From an uncultured Verrucomicrobiales bacterium (GTDB lineage Bacteria; Verrucomicrobiota; Verrucomicrobiia; Verrucomicrobiales; Akkermansiaceae): a stretch of 39,597 bases of DNA. The stretch lies in NCBI GenBank assembly GCA_937885815.1, contig CALABM010000054.1:1-39597 (forward strand). Direction: 5' to 3'. Every line of letters starts with the position of its first letter. The stretch's first letter is position 1. Below are positions 25,463 through 32,931 of this stretch, in pieces. Both the position numbers and the translations under genes were made by a program. The notes beneath the pieces are model-generated. The model had not been told where the DNA came from and searched no databases. It worked only from the letters and a program-made list of their open reading frames with translations.

Positions 25463-25490
25463 ATTGTACATCATTTATTCGATATGGCAA
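25463..25490 (-). promoter_or_regulatory. Promoter of tRNA-Gly(UCC)
   Basis: On the minus strand, TTGCCA (25485-25490), a 16-base spacer and TACAAT (25463-25468), which ends 18 bases before the mature tRNA. Confidence 0.7.
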
Positions 25491-25528
25491 GTCTAAAATG
25501 AAAAAAAATATATTTTTTTATTTTCCGC

Positions 25529-25556
25529 TTGACTTTCTTGGCATTTTTCGTATAAT
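25529..25556 (+). promoter_or_regulatory. Promoter of tRNA-Gly(CCC)
   Basis: TTGACT (25529-25534), a 16-base spacer and a consensus TATAAT (25551-25556). It ends 16 bases before the mature tRNA and is preceded by an AT-rich stretch (25497-25524). Confidence 0.8.
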
Positions 25557-25572
25557 TTTTCTGCATTCTTGC

Positions 25573-25643
25573 GCGGGCGTCGTTCAATGGTAGGACGCGT
25601 GCTTCCCAAGCATGAGACACGGGTTCGATTCCCGTCGCCCGTA
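25573..25643 (+). tRNA. tRNA-Gly (anticodon CCC)
   Basis: 71 bases. The acceptor stem is GCGGGCG/CGCCCGT with a G-U first pair and discriminator A. The D arm is CGTTCAATGGTAGGACG, the anticodon loop is TTCCCAA with CCC, and the T arm is ACGGG-TTCGATT-CCCGT. CCA is not encoded. It diverges from the UCC isoacceptor across a 128-base spacer holding both promoters. Confidence 0.93.
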
Positions 25644-25648
25644 TTACC

Positions 25649-25688
25649 AAAATCTTCGGTCGAGCATACTCAACCGAAGATTTTTATT
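25649..25688 (+). terminator. Terminator after tRNA-Gly(CCC)
   Basis: AAATCTTCGGT (25650-25660) pairs with ACCGAAGATTT (25673-25683), and an inner GAG/CTC extends the stem. A T-rich run follows. It starts 5 bases after the tRNA. Confidence 0.85.
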
Positions 25689-25793
25689 TAACTTTCCCGT
25701 ATTTTTCTGTCTCCAACAAGATATTCTCTTGACATGAGCCGAAAAATTGTTTAACTTTTCCTTACGAATTACAGTCATCTCATTGGGTATACT

Positions 25794-26429
25794 ATGCCTA
25801 CAGTAGATACAAGACCGCAGCCACCATACCGCCAAATGGAACTCAACCCACGGGCGGCCGATGGTTCTTTGCATTCACCTGAGCGTGTAAGGGAGCAGGT
25901 AGAGAAACTGCGCATGCAGGCAGAATTGTTTGAGCAGCAGCGCCTTCAATCAGAAAACCAGAGTCGAGAGCTCGAACAAAGCACCTTACGCAAGGCTCGT
26001 TTCAATGCCGAGCTGAATGACCTCGGCACACGAATTCACAACTCCGTACGCCGCATCGAACGCGAGCTGGAATCCATGAACAAAGAGCAGCAAGAACTGG
26101 AACATGTTTGCGATTGTTTCCGCAGACACCTTCAGATTCTATCTGCTCTGCAACCTGAAATTTGGCCAGCCGAGGGCCTCTCCGAGAGGTTACGGGAAGC
26201 ACAACCCAAGCTTGACCGTGCTGAAAATGATTTCAGTGAAGCGTATGCGTACGGCAATAAATATCGGCATACCGATGTACTTCTTACGCGCCCGGGCGAG
26301 ACGACAACGCACAAAATCACCTGGAAACAACTAAAAGAAGAGATGGCAAAAGGCCTTGCTTTCCATCTTCCTCTCTTCCTGCTGATTCTTATCAGTTGGG
26401 TTACCTATACTCTTATCACCACCCCCTGA
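25794..26429 (+). CDS. Tail-anchored coiled-coil protein of unknown function
   Basis: 211 residues. Residues ~28-112 form a long coiled coil rich in Glu, Gln and Arg (REQVEKLRMQAELFEQQRLQ and onwards), and ~135-160 a second helical part. Residues ~188-208 are a single C-terminal membrane segment (FHLPLFLLILISWVTYTLI). There is no signal peptide, so the bulk is likely cytoplasmic with a tail anchor. A possible promoter is TTGACA (25729-25734), 17 bases, TAACTT (25752-25757). A TATACT also abuts the ATG, so the Met at residue 15 (25836) is a possible start. The next gene, 11 bases on, has the same layout. Function not recognised. Confidence 0.65.
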   Translation: MPTVDTRPQPPYRQMELNPRAADGSLHSPERVREQVEKLRMQAELFEQQRLQSENQSRELEQSTLRKARFNAELNDLGTRIHNSVRRIERELESMNKEQQELEHVCDCFRRHLQILSALQPEIWPAEGLSERLREAQPKLDRAENDFSEAYAYGNKYRHTDVLLTRPGETTTHKITWKQLKEEMAKGLAFHLPLFLLILISWVTYTLITTP

Positions 26430-26440
26430 CAATAACTCGT

Positions 26441-26746
26441 ATGTCAAGAGACCGCATAAGACGGCAGAACGAAATCGACCGATTAGAACAGCAGGCTCGC
26501 CGCAGCCGCGAGCAGGAACTGCGCGCCAGGCGTGACTATTATGAAGACACCTGGTCCCGACCGGAAAACACTCTCGGCCCGAACGAAGAAGTTATGGAGA
26601 AGCGCCGCCGCCGTAAACACGTGGTTGTTGCATCAGGCTCGAACCGCTCTCATAACATTCTAGGTGAAAACATCGCGATGCTAATCGGTCTCGTGATTTG
26701 CATCATCGTTCTTTACCATATCTGCCTTTACGTTCTTAACCAGTAA
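26441..26746 (+). CDS. Small tail-anchored, highly charged protein
   Basis: 101 residues from MSRDRIRRQN; the frame upstream overlaps the preceding gene. Residues 1-35 are Arg- and Glu-rich and helical (RIRRQNEIDRLEQQARRSRE). A basic patch (MEKRRRRKHVVV) follows near residue 50, and residues ~76-98 form one membrane segment (IAMLIGLVICIIVLYHICLY). The basic patch on the cytoplasmic side fits a tail-anchored topology. It shares this plan with the larger upstream protein, and the two lie in one transcript just before gatC. Function not recognised. Confidence 0.65.
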   Translation: MSRDRIRRQNEIDRLEQQARRSREQELRARRDYYEDTWSRPENTLGPNEEVMEKRRRRKHVVVASGSNRSHNILGENIAMLIGLVICIIVLYHICLYVLNQ

Positions 26747-26764
26747 TTCCCCAGGACTGCCGCC

Positions 26765-27061
26765 ATGGACACCCCTTCCATTGATGTCGCTTATATTGCT
26801 AGGCTCGCCAAGCTTGCTCTCACCCCTGAAGAAACCGCTCGTTTCTCAGAAGATCTGAATCAGGTGCTCCAATACGTAGTCCAGCTGGAGCAGTGGGACA
26901 CCACGGGAGTGGAACCCATGTACCATCCCCTTCCGGTATTTGATGCCGTACGCGAGGACGTCCCCGGCACCAGCCTGAGTAACAGTGCAGCCGTGGCAAA
27001 TGCTCCCGCAGAAGAAGACGGCCAGTTCCGTGTACCCAAAGTTGTAGAATCTGCCCACTAA
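26765..27061 (+). CDS. gatC: Asp/Glu-tRNA(Asn/Gln) amidotransferase subunit C
   Basis: 98 residues, full family length. Signature segments are VAYIARLAKLALTPEETARFSEDLNQVL at the front and MYHPLPVFDAVREDVPG after it. GatC is a small belt subunit that holds GatA and GatB together. The GatCAB complex amidates Glu-tRNA(Gln) and/or Asp-tRNA(Asn). An AGGA sequence lies 9 bases before the ATG. gatA follows after 16 bases; gatB is not in the window. Confidence 0.95.
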   Translation: MDTPSIDVAYIARLAKLALTPEETARFSEDLNQVLQYVVQLEQWDTTGVEPMYHPLPVFDAVREDVPGTSLSNSAAVANAPAEEDGQFRVPKVVESAH

Positions 27062-27077
27062 CCTCCCCTTCCCTGCC

Positions 27078-28487
27078 ATGCTTAAAGGTTCCATTTCTCA
27101 CTGGCGCAGCCAGCTTACCTCAGGTGCAATCACTCCCACCGAGCTGGTTCAAGAACTCAGCCGCAGCATAGAGGAGCGCAATCCCTCCATCAATGCCTAC
27201 ATCTCCTGGGACAAAGAAGCCGCTCTTGCCGCAGCTCAGCAGGCGGATTTGAGCTTACCGCTTGGTGGCATTCCCATCGCGGTAAAGGATAACATCTGCA
27301 TCTCTGGCTCCCCCACACGCTGCGCCTCCAAAATTCTGGATAACTTCCGCGCACCTTATGATGCCACGGCTGTCACCCGCCTGCGTGCAGCCGGCGCTAT
27401 CCCCTTCGGTAGGGCAAACATGGATGAGTTCGCCATGGGTTCCTTCGGCAAGAACTCTGCATATGGTGCCACGGATAACCCCGCTGCTCCCGGGCATGCC
27501 CCCGGCGGCTCCTCCAGCGGTTCGGCCGCAGCTGTAGCCGGAGGCATGGCAATCGCCGCACTGGGGTCAGACACCGGTGGCTCCATCCGCCAGCCGGCCT
27601 CTCACTGCGGCATCGTGGGTATGAAGCCCACATACGGCCGCATCTCCCGTTACGGTCTTGTAGCTTTCGCATCCTCTCTGGACCAGATTGGTCCGCTCAC
27701 CCAGAATGTAGAAGACGCCGCTCTGCTGCTGAACGCTCTTTGTGGTCATGATGAGAAAGACTCCACTTCTTCCACTGAGCCCACATGTGACTTCACTGCC
27801 GGGCTCGGCCAGAGCATCCGTGGTGCCCGCATCGGCCTGCCGAAAGAATACCTCTCTGAGGGTAATGATCCGGCCGTCACAGCCGCGCTGGAGCTTGCCG
27901 TGCAGAAGCTCACTGAACAGGGCGCTGAAATCGTTGAGATTTCCCTTCCTCACGCCGAAGCCGTAGTGGCTGCATACTATATCATCGCCTGCGCTGAAGC
28001 TTCCTCCAACCTTTCCCGCTTTGACGGCATCCGCTACGGTCACCGCGCCGAAAACACAAATGGCTTGGATGACCTCTACAGCCGCTCTCGCGCCGAAGGA
28101 TTCGGCCCGGAAGTGAAGCGCCGCATTATTCTGGGCACCTATGTGCTCTCCAGCGGCTTCTATGATGCCTACTACGCCAAGGCTCAAAAAGTGCGCGCCC
28201 TCGTAGCGCAGGACTTCAGCGAGGCTTTCGAGAAGGTGGACTTCATCCTCGGCCCCGTGGCCCCCACCCCTGCCCCGGCTCTGGAAGGCTCGGATATGAC
28301 ACCGCTGCAGATTTATCTGGCAGACATCTACACCATTCCCGCCAACCTCGCTGGCCTGCCCGGCATCTCTGTTCCCTGCCCTGTTGCGGAAGGAACCCGC
28401 CCCGTGGGTGTGCAGCTGCTCGGCAAGCATTTTGCTGAAGTTGATTTGCTGCGCGTAGCCTCAGCACTGGAAACCGCCCTCGCATGA
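27078..28487 (+). CDS. gatA: Asp/Glu-tRNA(Asn/Gln) amidotransferase subunit A
   Basis: 469 residues, an amidase-signature enzyme that releases ammonia from glutamine for the GatB reaction. The Ser-cisSer-Lys triad is visible: Lys70 in PIAVKDNIC, Ser145 in GGSSSGSA and the nucleophile Ser169 in GSDTGGSIRQPA. The spacing of these residues matches that of S. aureus GatA from memory. The C-terminus (VGVQLLGKHFAEVDLLRVASALE) is also typical. Its last four bases overlap the start of thiD (ATGA), so translation of the two is probably coupled. Confidence 0.96.
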   Translation: MLKGSISHWRSQLTSGAITPTELVQELSRSIEERNPSINAYISWDKEAALAAAQQADLSLPLGGIPIAVKDNICISGSPTRCASKILDNFRAPYDATAVTRLRAAGAIPFGRANMDEFAMGSFGKNSAYGATDNPAAPGHAPGGSSSGSAAAVAGGMAIAALGSDTGGSIRQPASHCGIVGMKPTYGRISRYGLVAFASSLDQIGPLTQNVEDAALLLNALCGHDEKDSTSSTEPTCDFTAGLGQSIRGARIGLPKEYLSEGNDPAVTAALELAVQKLTEQGAEIVEISLPHAEAVVAAYYIIACAEASSNLSRFDGIRYGHRAENTNGLDDLYSRSRAEGFGPEVKRRIILGTYVLSSGFYDAYYAKAQKVRALVAQDFSEAFEKVDFILGPVAPTPAPALEGSDMTPLQIYLADIYTIPANLAGLPGISVPCPVAEGTRPVGVQLLGKHFAEVDLLRVASALETALA

Positions 28488-29272
28488 GCGCCCCCGTATA
28501 CCTCAGCATAGCCGGCTCGGACTGCTCCGCAGGGGCCGGCATACAGGCAGACCTGAAAGCCGGGTTTGCTCTGGGCTGTTACCCTCTCACCGCCATCACC
28601 TGCGTGGTGAGCGAAGTACCGGGGAAGGTGGACGCCATTGTGGCCATGGAACCGGATTTCGTGGCCAATCAGGTTCGCATCTGCCTGAAGCATTTCCCTG
28701 TGGCCGCCATTAAAACGGGCATGCTGTACAGCCCGGAGATTGTACGAGCCGTCACAGCGGAGCTGCAAGGCTTCGAAGGCCCCATCGTGGTGGATCCCGT
28801 CATGATTGCTACAGCCGGTGAAGCGCTTATTCTCCGAGAAGCCATCAGCGTTTATGAGCAGAGCCTCATGCCCCGCACCACGCTGCTCACGCCGAATCTG
28901 GACGAACTCCAGCGCTTGCTCGGCACGGAGGAAGACATCCGCACAGCAGAAGAACTCCTGCAAGCCGGTAGCGTGCTCGCCAAGCGCTATGATTGCGCAG
29001 TGCTTGCCAAGGGCGGGCACCTCGATGGCAACACCTGCACGGATATTCTTATCTTAAAAGACGGCACCGCCCACCGCTGGTCACACCCGCGCACCACAGG
29101 CATTTCCACCCACGGCACAGGCTGCACTCTGTCCAGCGCCGTTGCGGCTCATCTTGCTAAAGGACAAGAGCTCGTGCAAGCCGTGGAGAATTCTCTGCAC
29201 TACATAGAGAAAGCCATTGCCGCCTCCCACAAGCTCGGCGAACTCTGGGCAGTAAACCACGGGGCTGTTTAA
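28484..29272 (+). CDS. thiD: Hydroxymethylpyrimidine/phosphomethylpyrimidine kinase
   Basis: 262 residues, ribokinase fold. ThiD phosphorylates HMP and then HMP-P to give HMP-PP for thiamine synthesis. Motifs: IAGSDCSAGAGIQADLKAG (substrate and dimer region), AIKTGMLYS, VVDPVMIATAG and the anion hole STHGTGCTLSSA near the C-terminus. It starts within the gatA stop (4-base overlap) and ends the gatCA-thiD transcript. The terminator for this transcript lies inside the end of the convergent SprT gene. A dual pyridoxal-type kinase activity, known in some family members, cannot be excluded. Confidence 0.94.
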   Translation: MSAPVYLSIAGSDCSAGAGIQADLKAGFALGCYPLTAITCVVSEVPGKVDAIVAMEPDFVANQVRICLKHFPVAAIKTGMLYSPEIVRAVTAELQGFEGPIVVDPVMIATAGEALILREAISVYEQSLMPRTTLLTPNLDELQRLLGTEEDIRTAEELLQAGSVLAKRYDCAVLAKGGHLDGNTCTDILILKDGTAHRWSHPRTTGISTHGTGCTLSSAVAAHLAKGQELVQAVENSLHYIEKAIAASHKLGELWAVNHGAV

Positions 29273-29293
29273 CGAACACCACCCACTGCATTC

Positions 29294-29845
29294 TCACTCG
29301 TCATTCACACTGAGAATGACGAGTTTTCCCAGCGTCTCATCCTTACGCCCCATAATATAAGTACGGGACAAACGTGCCGCATTCATGCGTGGGCGGCTCA
29401 CATAGCGGTGAAACACCTCGCCCGTCTCACGGTGGCAAAGCACATAACGCGTGCGCCGAGGCCGATACCCCGCCGGCGCAAAATCATCGCACCGGCAGGA
29501 AGCTTTCTCTCCCTCAAGCCCCAAAAGGCTGCAAAAATGTTTCCACACCCTGCCGTGCCCTGCCGCTCGGTGATGCACCATGGCCAGCGCATGTGCCAGC
29601 TCATGCAGTATCGTGCGGCGCACCATCTCAGCATCTTTCAGCAAATAAGCCTCCACATAATACCGAGAAAGCGTAATACGACGCTTCGTGTAATGGCAAC
29701 AGCCCAGCCGCTTCACGGCGCGATCCCAGCCAAAACTCCAGCCGGAAAGCCCCACTGCCGCCAAGCAGCTCTCAGCCCAGGCCGCCACATCTGCGGCATC
29801 ATTCCACGCCCCCGGCGTGGGCAGACAGTATGGCTCACTCCTCAT
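29294..29845 (-). CDS. SprT-like zinc metalloprotease
   Basis: 183 residues from the ATG at 29845, which overlaps the end of the upstream gene. The longer frame to 29947 lies inside that gene. HELAH (81-85) and a third His in AGHGRVWK (~97) form the HExxH zinc site of the SprT/Spartan family. A Cys-rich part follows (CRCDDF, then YVLCHRETGEVF). Eukaryotic Spartan cleaves DNA-protein crosslinks; bacterial SprT members are less well known. The upstream partner is a small ribbon-helix-helix-like protein, and a LexA-like box lies before both, which fits a DNA-damage role. The last coding bases double as the terminator of thiD. Confidence 0.75.
   Translation of the reverse strand: MRSEPYCLPTPGAWNDAADVAAWAESCLAAVGLSGWSFGWDRAVKRLGCCHYTKRRITLSRYYVEAYLLKDAEMVRRTILHELAHALAMVHHRAAGHGRVWKHFCSLLGLEGEKASCRCDDFAPAGYRPRRTRYVLCHRETGEVFHRYVSRPRMNAARLSRTYIMGRKDETLGKLVILSVNDE
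29297..29327 (+). terminator. Terminator of gatCA-thiD inside the SprT gene
   Basis: CTCGTCATTC (29297-29306) pairs perfectly with GAATGACGAG (29314-29323), followed by TTTT. It begins 25 bases after the thiD stop and encodes the last residues of the SprT-like protein on the other strand. Confidence 0.75.
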
Positions 29846-30110
29846 CCTCAGCGGCAAGCAGTACAGTTTCCTCCTCATCGGCATAGCCCGCCTGAACGCT
29901 CCAGCCCGTTGGTTGACTAAGCCCCGTAAAAGATAGCTCCGGAGCATCAGGATATGCCTGCTCCAAACACTCCAGCAGACTCCGGGCGGCCTGCACGATG
30001 AACTCCGTTCTGCTCACCGCATTGAATGCACTGAGCGCACTAAGTTCCTCCGCCACATCTACAGGAAAATTCATCACAATCAGGCGCGTGTCTTTAACCT
30101 CCTCTGCCAT
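29835..30110 (-). CDS. Small ribbon-helix-helix-like protein
   Basis: 91 residues. Residues ~8-50 fit the RHH pattern: a short strand (TRLIVMNFP), a helix (VDVAEELSALSAFNA), a turn with SRTEF, and a helix (FIVQAARSLLECLEQ). CopG/Arc-type proteins bind DNA as dimers through the strand. The C-terminal third is acidic (ADEEETVLLAAEDEE). The SprT-like gene starts within its last codons, so the two are coupled. It may be an autoregulator, or it may recruit the protease to DNA; both are inference. Antitoxins share this fold, but no toxin partner is seen. Confidence 0.6.
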   Translation of the reverse strand: MAEEVKDTRLIVMNFPVDVAEELSALSAFNAVSRTEFIVQAARSLLECLEQAYPDAPELSFTGLSQPTGWSVQAGYADEEETVLLAAEDEE

Positions 30111-30138
30111 ATGTCAATGTATATTTACGGCCAAGCTG

Positions 30139-30167
30139 AGTCTAGCACGTTCTGCAGAACATAGCGA
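30139..30167 (-). promoter_or_regulatory. LexA-like box in the promoter of the RHH/SprT pair
   Basis: On the minus strand, TGTTC-TGCA-GAACG (30148-30161) contains the perfect palindrome GTTCTGCAGAAC. It is one base away from TGTTC-N4-GAACA, the LexA motif reported for Verrucomicrobia as I remember it. It lies exactly in the spacer between a weak -35 (TCGCTA, 30162-30167) and a -10 (TAGACT, 30139-30144), where a repressor would block transcription. Confidence 0.5.
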
Positions 30168-30218
30168 GATATTTCTGCTTTTATTGCGTCACAATTATGT
30201 AACAGTCGGGCATTTGTC

Positions 30219-30248
30219 TTGCATACTCTCAGAGGCTTGTGATATGAT
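30219..30248 (+). promoter_or_regulatory. Promoter of the two-component system
   Basis: TTGCAT (30219-30224), an 18-base spacer and TATGAT (30243-30248). The ATG follows 8 bases later, so the message is nearly leaderless. Confidence 0.6.
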
Positions 30249-30256
30249 TTCCCCTG

Positions 30257-30952
30257 ATGAATGAAAGGTGCATACTAGTGGCGGAAGATGACGCGCCCAT
30301 CCGGCAGGCACTAGCTGATACTCTGGAAGGAGCCGGCTATAGTGTACTGGCAGCGGAGGATGGACGCCGCGCACTGGAACTTCTGCTCACGCGAGAGGTA
30401 GACCTTGCCCTGCTGGATGTCAATATGCCCGGCCTCACCGGTTTCCAGCTTCTCAAAATCATGGGTAAAGAGTGCCCCGGCATCCCGAGCATCATTCTGA
30501 CCGCGCACGGAGAAGAGCAAGACCGCGTGAAAGGTCTGGAACTGGGTGCGGATGATTACGTGGTGAAACCCTTCAGCATCGCTGAGCTGCTGGCCCGCAT
30601 CACCGCGGTGCTGCGCCGCACCCCCGGCCGCCAAAAAGCAGCCGGCGCCATTCTCCCCTTCCCCGGAGGCCAACTCCACCCATCAAACCGCACAGCCACC
30701 CGCACGGATGGCAGCACCATCCCCCTCAGCGAAAAAGAATTTGACCTCTTCCGCTATTTCCTCGCACACCCGAACCGCATTATTGCACAGGAAGAACTCC
30801 TCCTGCGAGTATGGGGCATCAGTACCTCCCCGGGTAAAACACGCACAGTCCCCGTCACACTCACTCGCCTGAGAGAAAAAATCGGCCCGGAAGCCGCCGC
30901 TTGTTTTGAAAACGTCCGCGCCCGCGGATATAAATGGAATGACCCTGCATGA
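30257..30952 (+). CDS. OmpR/PhoB-type response regulator
   Basis: 231 residues. The receiver domain (1-~118) has the acidic pair Glu10-Asp11-Asp12, the phospho-acceptor Asp54 in LALLDVNMPG, Thr82 and Lys104 in YVVKPF. The C-terminal winged helix (~140-228) ends with the family signature VRARGYKWNDPA. It should bind DNA when phosphorylated by the kinase encoded next, whose start overlaps its stop by four bases (ATGA). The genes it controls cannot be read from the sequence. The promoter places the start codon almost at the transcription start. Confidence 0.94.
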   Translation: MNERCILVAEDDAPIRQALADTLEGAGYSVLAAEDGRRALELLLTREVDLALLDVNMPGLTGFQLLKIMGKECPGIPSIILTAHGEEQDRVKGLELGADDYVVKPFSIAELLARITAVLRRTPGRQKAAGAILPFPGGQLHPSNRTATRTDGSTIPLSEKEFDLFRYFLAHPNRIIAQEELLLRVWGISTSPGKTRTVPVTLTRLREKIGPEAAACFENVRARGYKWNDPA

Positions 30953-32514
30953 AAAAGAAGCTCACCTTCATCCTGATACTTTTTTCACTTCTTGTCGTAA
31001 GCGCTGCCTTGTGGCAAGCTCATGAAGCCGCCACTCTGGAAGAGCGCCTGCTAAACATCGACCGCCAGACGCAGGCCAACCGCCTACTGGAGCTCTCCCT
31101 CCCCCGCGTACAGGCAGAGGTGAGCCGCCTGCTGGCAGCAGAGCGAGAAAAGCTGGGTAATAATCCCCCTGTAGGCCTCATGTATTACAACATGCCCGAG
31201 GGTGGGAAGGCGGATTTTAATAATGGCTTTTTCATGATTACCTCTCAGGGCGTCCAATGCCCCGTGGGGGACGAAGGCATCAAGCAGTGGCTGAATGAAA
31301 ACGCCATGATTGTGGATACCATGCGCAGAAAGGCGGATAACCCCGCAGCCCCTGTCATTGACCCGGATAAAGCCATTGACTATGATCCGCGCATCCACAT
31401 GCCTGTGTTCAGCATATACCATGCAGAAAACCCGGATACTGCCGGCCCGCTCAGAATGAACGGCGAGCCCTCACCATATTTCTCCTGGTTCTATGAAGGT
31501 CTGCTGGTATACCAGCGCAGCATTCCCACCACCCATGGCAACGGTGCCCAAGGCTTCATCATTGATGTCCCTAAACTCGCCGCCCGACTTCTCCCGCTGG
31601 TGGAACCCGGCCTCGTGAACCCGGAAATCCGCCTCGTCCAGCGGGGTGAAATCAGCAACCTCTCTCCCCTGCCCCTCGTCCTCGTGCCGGGCAAGCAGGT
31701 AAACCTGCCGGACAGCCGCCTGCGTGAAAAGGCCCTCAGCGGTACCGTGGCCAGTGCATGGCTCATCTCCATCCTCTCCATCATCATTCTCTTCGGCTTG
31801 CTTGCCTTCTACGCCCGCCTCGAACGCCGTCGTAGCGACTTCGTCTCTGCCGTCACACACGAACTGCGCACACCGCTCACCAGCTTCAACCTGTACACAG
31901 AAATGCTGCGCAGCGGTAAGCTTCCGCCAGAAAAGGTGGCTGAGTACCACGAAACGCTTTACAACGAAAGCCGCCGCTTGGGCCACCTGGTGGAAAACGT
32001 CCTCTCCTTTGCCAAACTCACTCGCGGCAAGGTGCGTGGTAGACAGGATAGCGGCAGCTGCAGCAAACTTCTGCCTGAGCTCTTCGCAAAAATCAAGGAG
32101 CGCCTCAAGAAAGGCGGCGTGGACTTCCATTACACGCTGGCCCCCCGCACCACGCTACTCACTCTGCGCACGGACTTGCTCTCTGTGGAGCAAATTCTCA
32201 CGAACCTCGCAGATAACGCGATGAAATACGCTGAGGCTGAGCACCCTGCCATCAACATCAACGTGCTGCAAAATCACCGCTCCTTAGCCATCCGCTTTGC
32301 AGACAACGGCCCGGGCATTCCGCAAGAGCTGCAGAAAGACCTCTTCCGCCCCTTCTCTCGCTCCGCTAAATCTGAAAGCGGCCGCAAACCCGGGGTAGGA
32401 CTCGGCCTTGCCCTCTCTCGTGATCTCGCCCGCTCCATCGGCGGCGAACTCAGCCTAGAGAAAAGTGATTCCAAGGGCAGCACCTTCCTGCTCACGCTTC
32501 CTCTTGGTGAATAA
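30949..32514 (+). CDS. Membrane sensor histidine kinase
   Basis: 521 residues. Membrane segments at ~5-22 and ~267-288 enclose a periplasmic sensor domain of about 240 residues with no family that I recognise. A short linker leads to the dimerisation helix with His304 in AVTHELRTPLTSF. The ATP domain follows with the N box (LADNAMKYAE), G1 (FADNGPGIP) and G2 (GVGLGLALSRDLA). It pairs with the response regulator encoded just before it (ATGA overlap). A small membrane protein gene starts 3 bases after its stop and may act as an accessory to the sensor. Confidence 0.93.
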   Translation: MKKKLTFILILFSLLVVSAALWQAHEAATLEERLLNIDRQTQANRLLELSLPRVQAEVSRLLAAEREKLGNNPPVGLMYYNMPEGGKADFNNGFFMITSQGVQCPVGDEGIKQWLNENAMIVDTMRRKADNPAAPVIDPDKAIDYDPRIHMPVFSIYHAENPDTAGPLRMNGEPSPYFSWFYEGLLVYQRSIPTTHGNGAQGFIIDVPKLAARLLPLVEPGLVNPEIRLVQRGEISNLSPLPLVLVPGKQVNLPDSRLREKALSGTVASAWLISILSIIILFGLLAFYARLERRRSDFVSAVTHELRTPLTSFNLYTEMLRSGKLPPEKVAEYHETLYNESRRLGHLVENVLSFAKLTRGKVRGRQDSGSCSKLLPELFAKIKERLKKGGVDFHYTLAPRTTLLTLRTDLLSVEQILTNLADNAMKYAEAEHPAININVLQNHRSLAIRFADNGPGIPQELQKDLFRPFSRSAKSESGRKPGVGLGLALSRDLARSIGGELSLEKSDSKGSTFLLTLPLGE

Positions 32515-32517
32515 TCC

Positions 32518-32931
32518 ATGAAAAGCAAGCTCGCCATCTCCCTGCTCCTACTGCCCACTCACCTGCTGTTGTGGTGGGGAACGATGCAACTCTGCAGGGT
32601 ATATCCGATACCTTTTAAGGAAAACCTGTTCCATATTGTGGTCAGTTACCCGGCTCTGGCCAGCTGCATCCTGTGGCTCTGGTTCCTGCAGCCCCGCACA
32701 CCTGCCGGTTGCCTGTGGTTTTGCGGAGGGCTCCCACTGCTGACCGGCTTCGCCTCATCCCTCATCATCATCCACACCATGTACCCCGCCGAAAGCATGG
32801 CAGGATATGTGGTTCTGATATGCCTTTTTTACAATCTGCTCTGCTGCCTTCTGTTACCCCTGCTGCGGCTACTCACCCGCAGAAACAAAGGCGAGAATCA
32901 ATCTTCATCATCCTCGAACGCACGAGGATGA
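32518..32931 (+). CDS. Small four-helix membrane protein after the sensor kinase
   Basis: 137 residues with four hydrophobic segments at about 5-24, 38-57, 70-88 and 97-120, and a hydrophilic Ser/Asn-rich tail. Trp and Leu are frequent in the first half. It starts 3 bases after the kinase stop and is surely in the same transcript, so a link to signalling is likely by position. Its last 34 bases overlap the end of the convergent XerC/D gene, and no terminator is seen for either gene there. No known family recognised. Confidence 0.65.
   Translation: MKSKLAISLLLLPTHLLLWWGTMQLCRVYPIPFKENLFHIVVSYPALASCILWLWFLQPRTPAGCLWFCGGLPLLTGFASSLIIIHTMYPAESMAGYVVLICLFYNLLCCLLLPLLRLLTRRNKGENQSSSSSNARG

Noticed and set aside
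25374..25643. Attachment site of an integrated element at the glycine tRNA genes
   Set aside because: No integrase lies next to either tRNA and I found no duplicated tRNA 3' end in the window.
29835..30110. Ribbon-helix-helix gene as the antitoxin of a toxin-antitoxin pair
   Set aside because: The partner is a SprT-type metalloprotease of 183 residues, not a RelE/ParE or PIN toxin, and the shared promoter has a LexA-like box instead.
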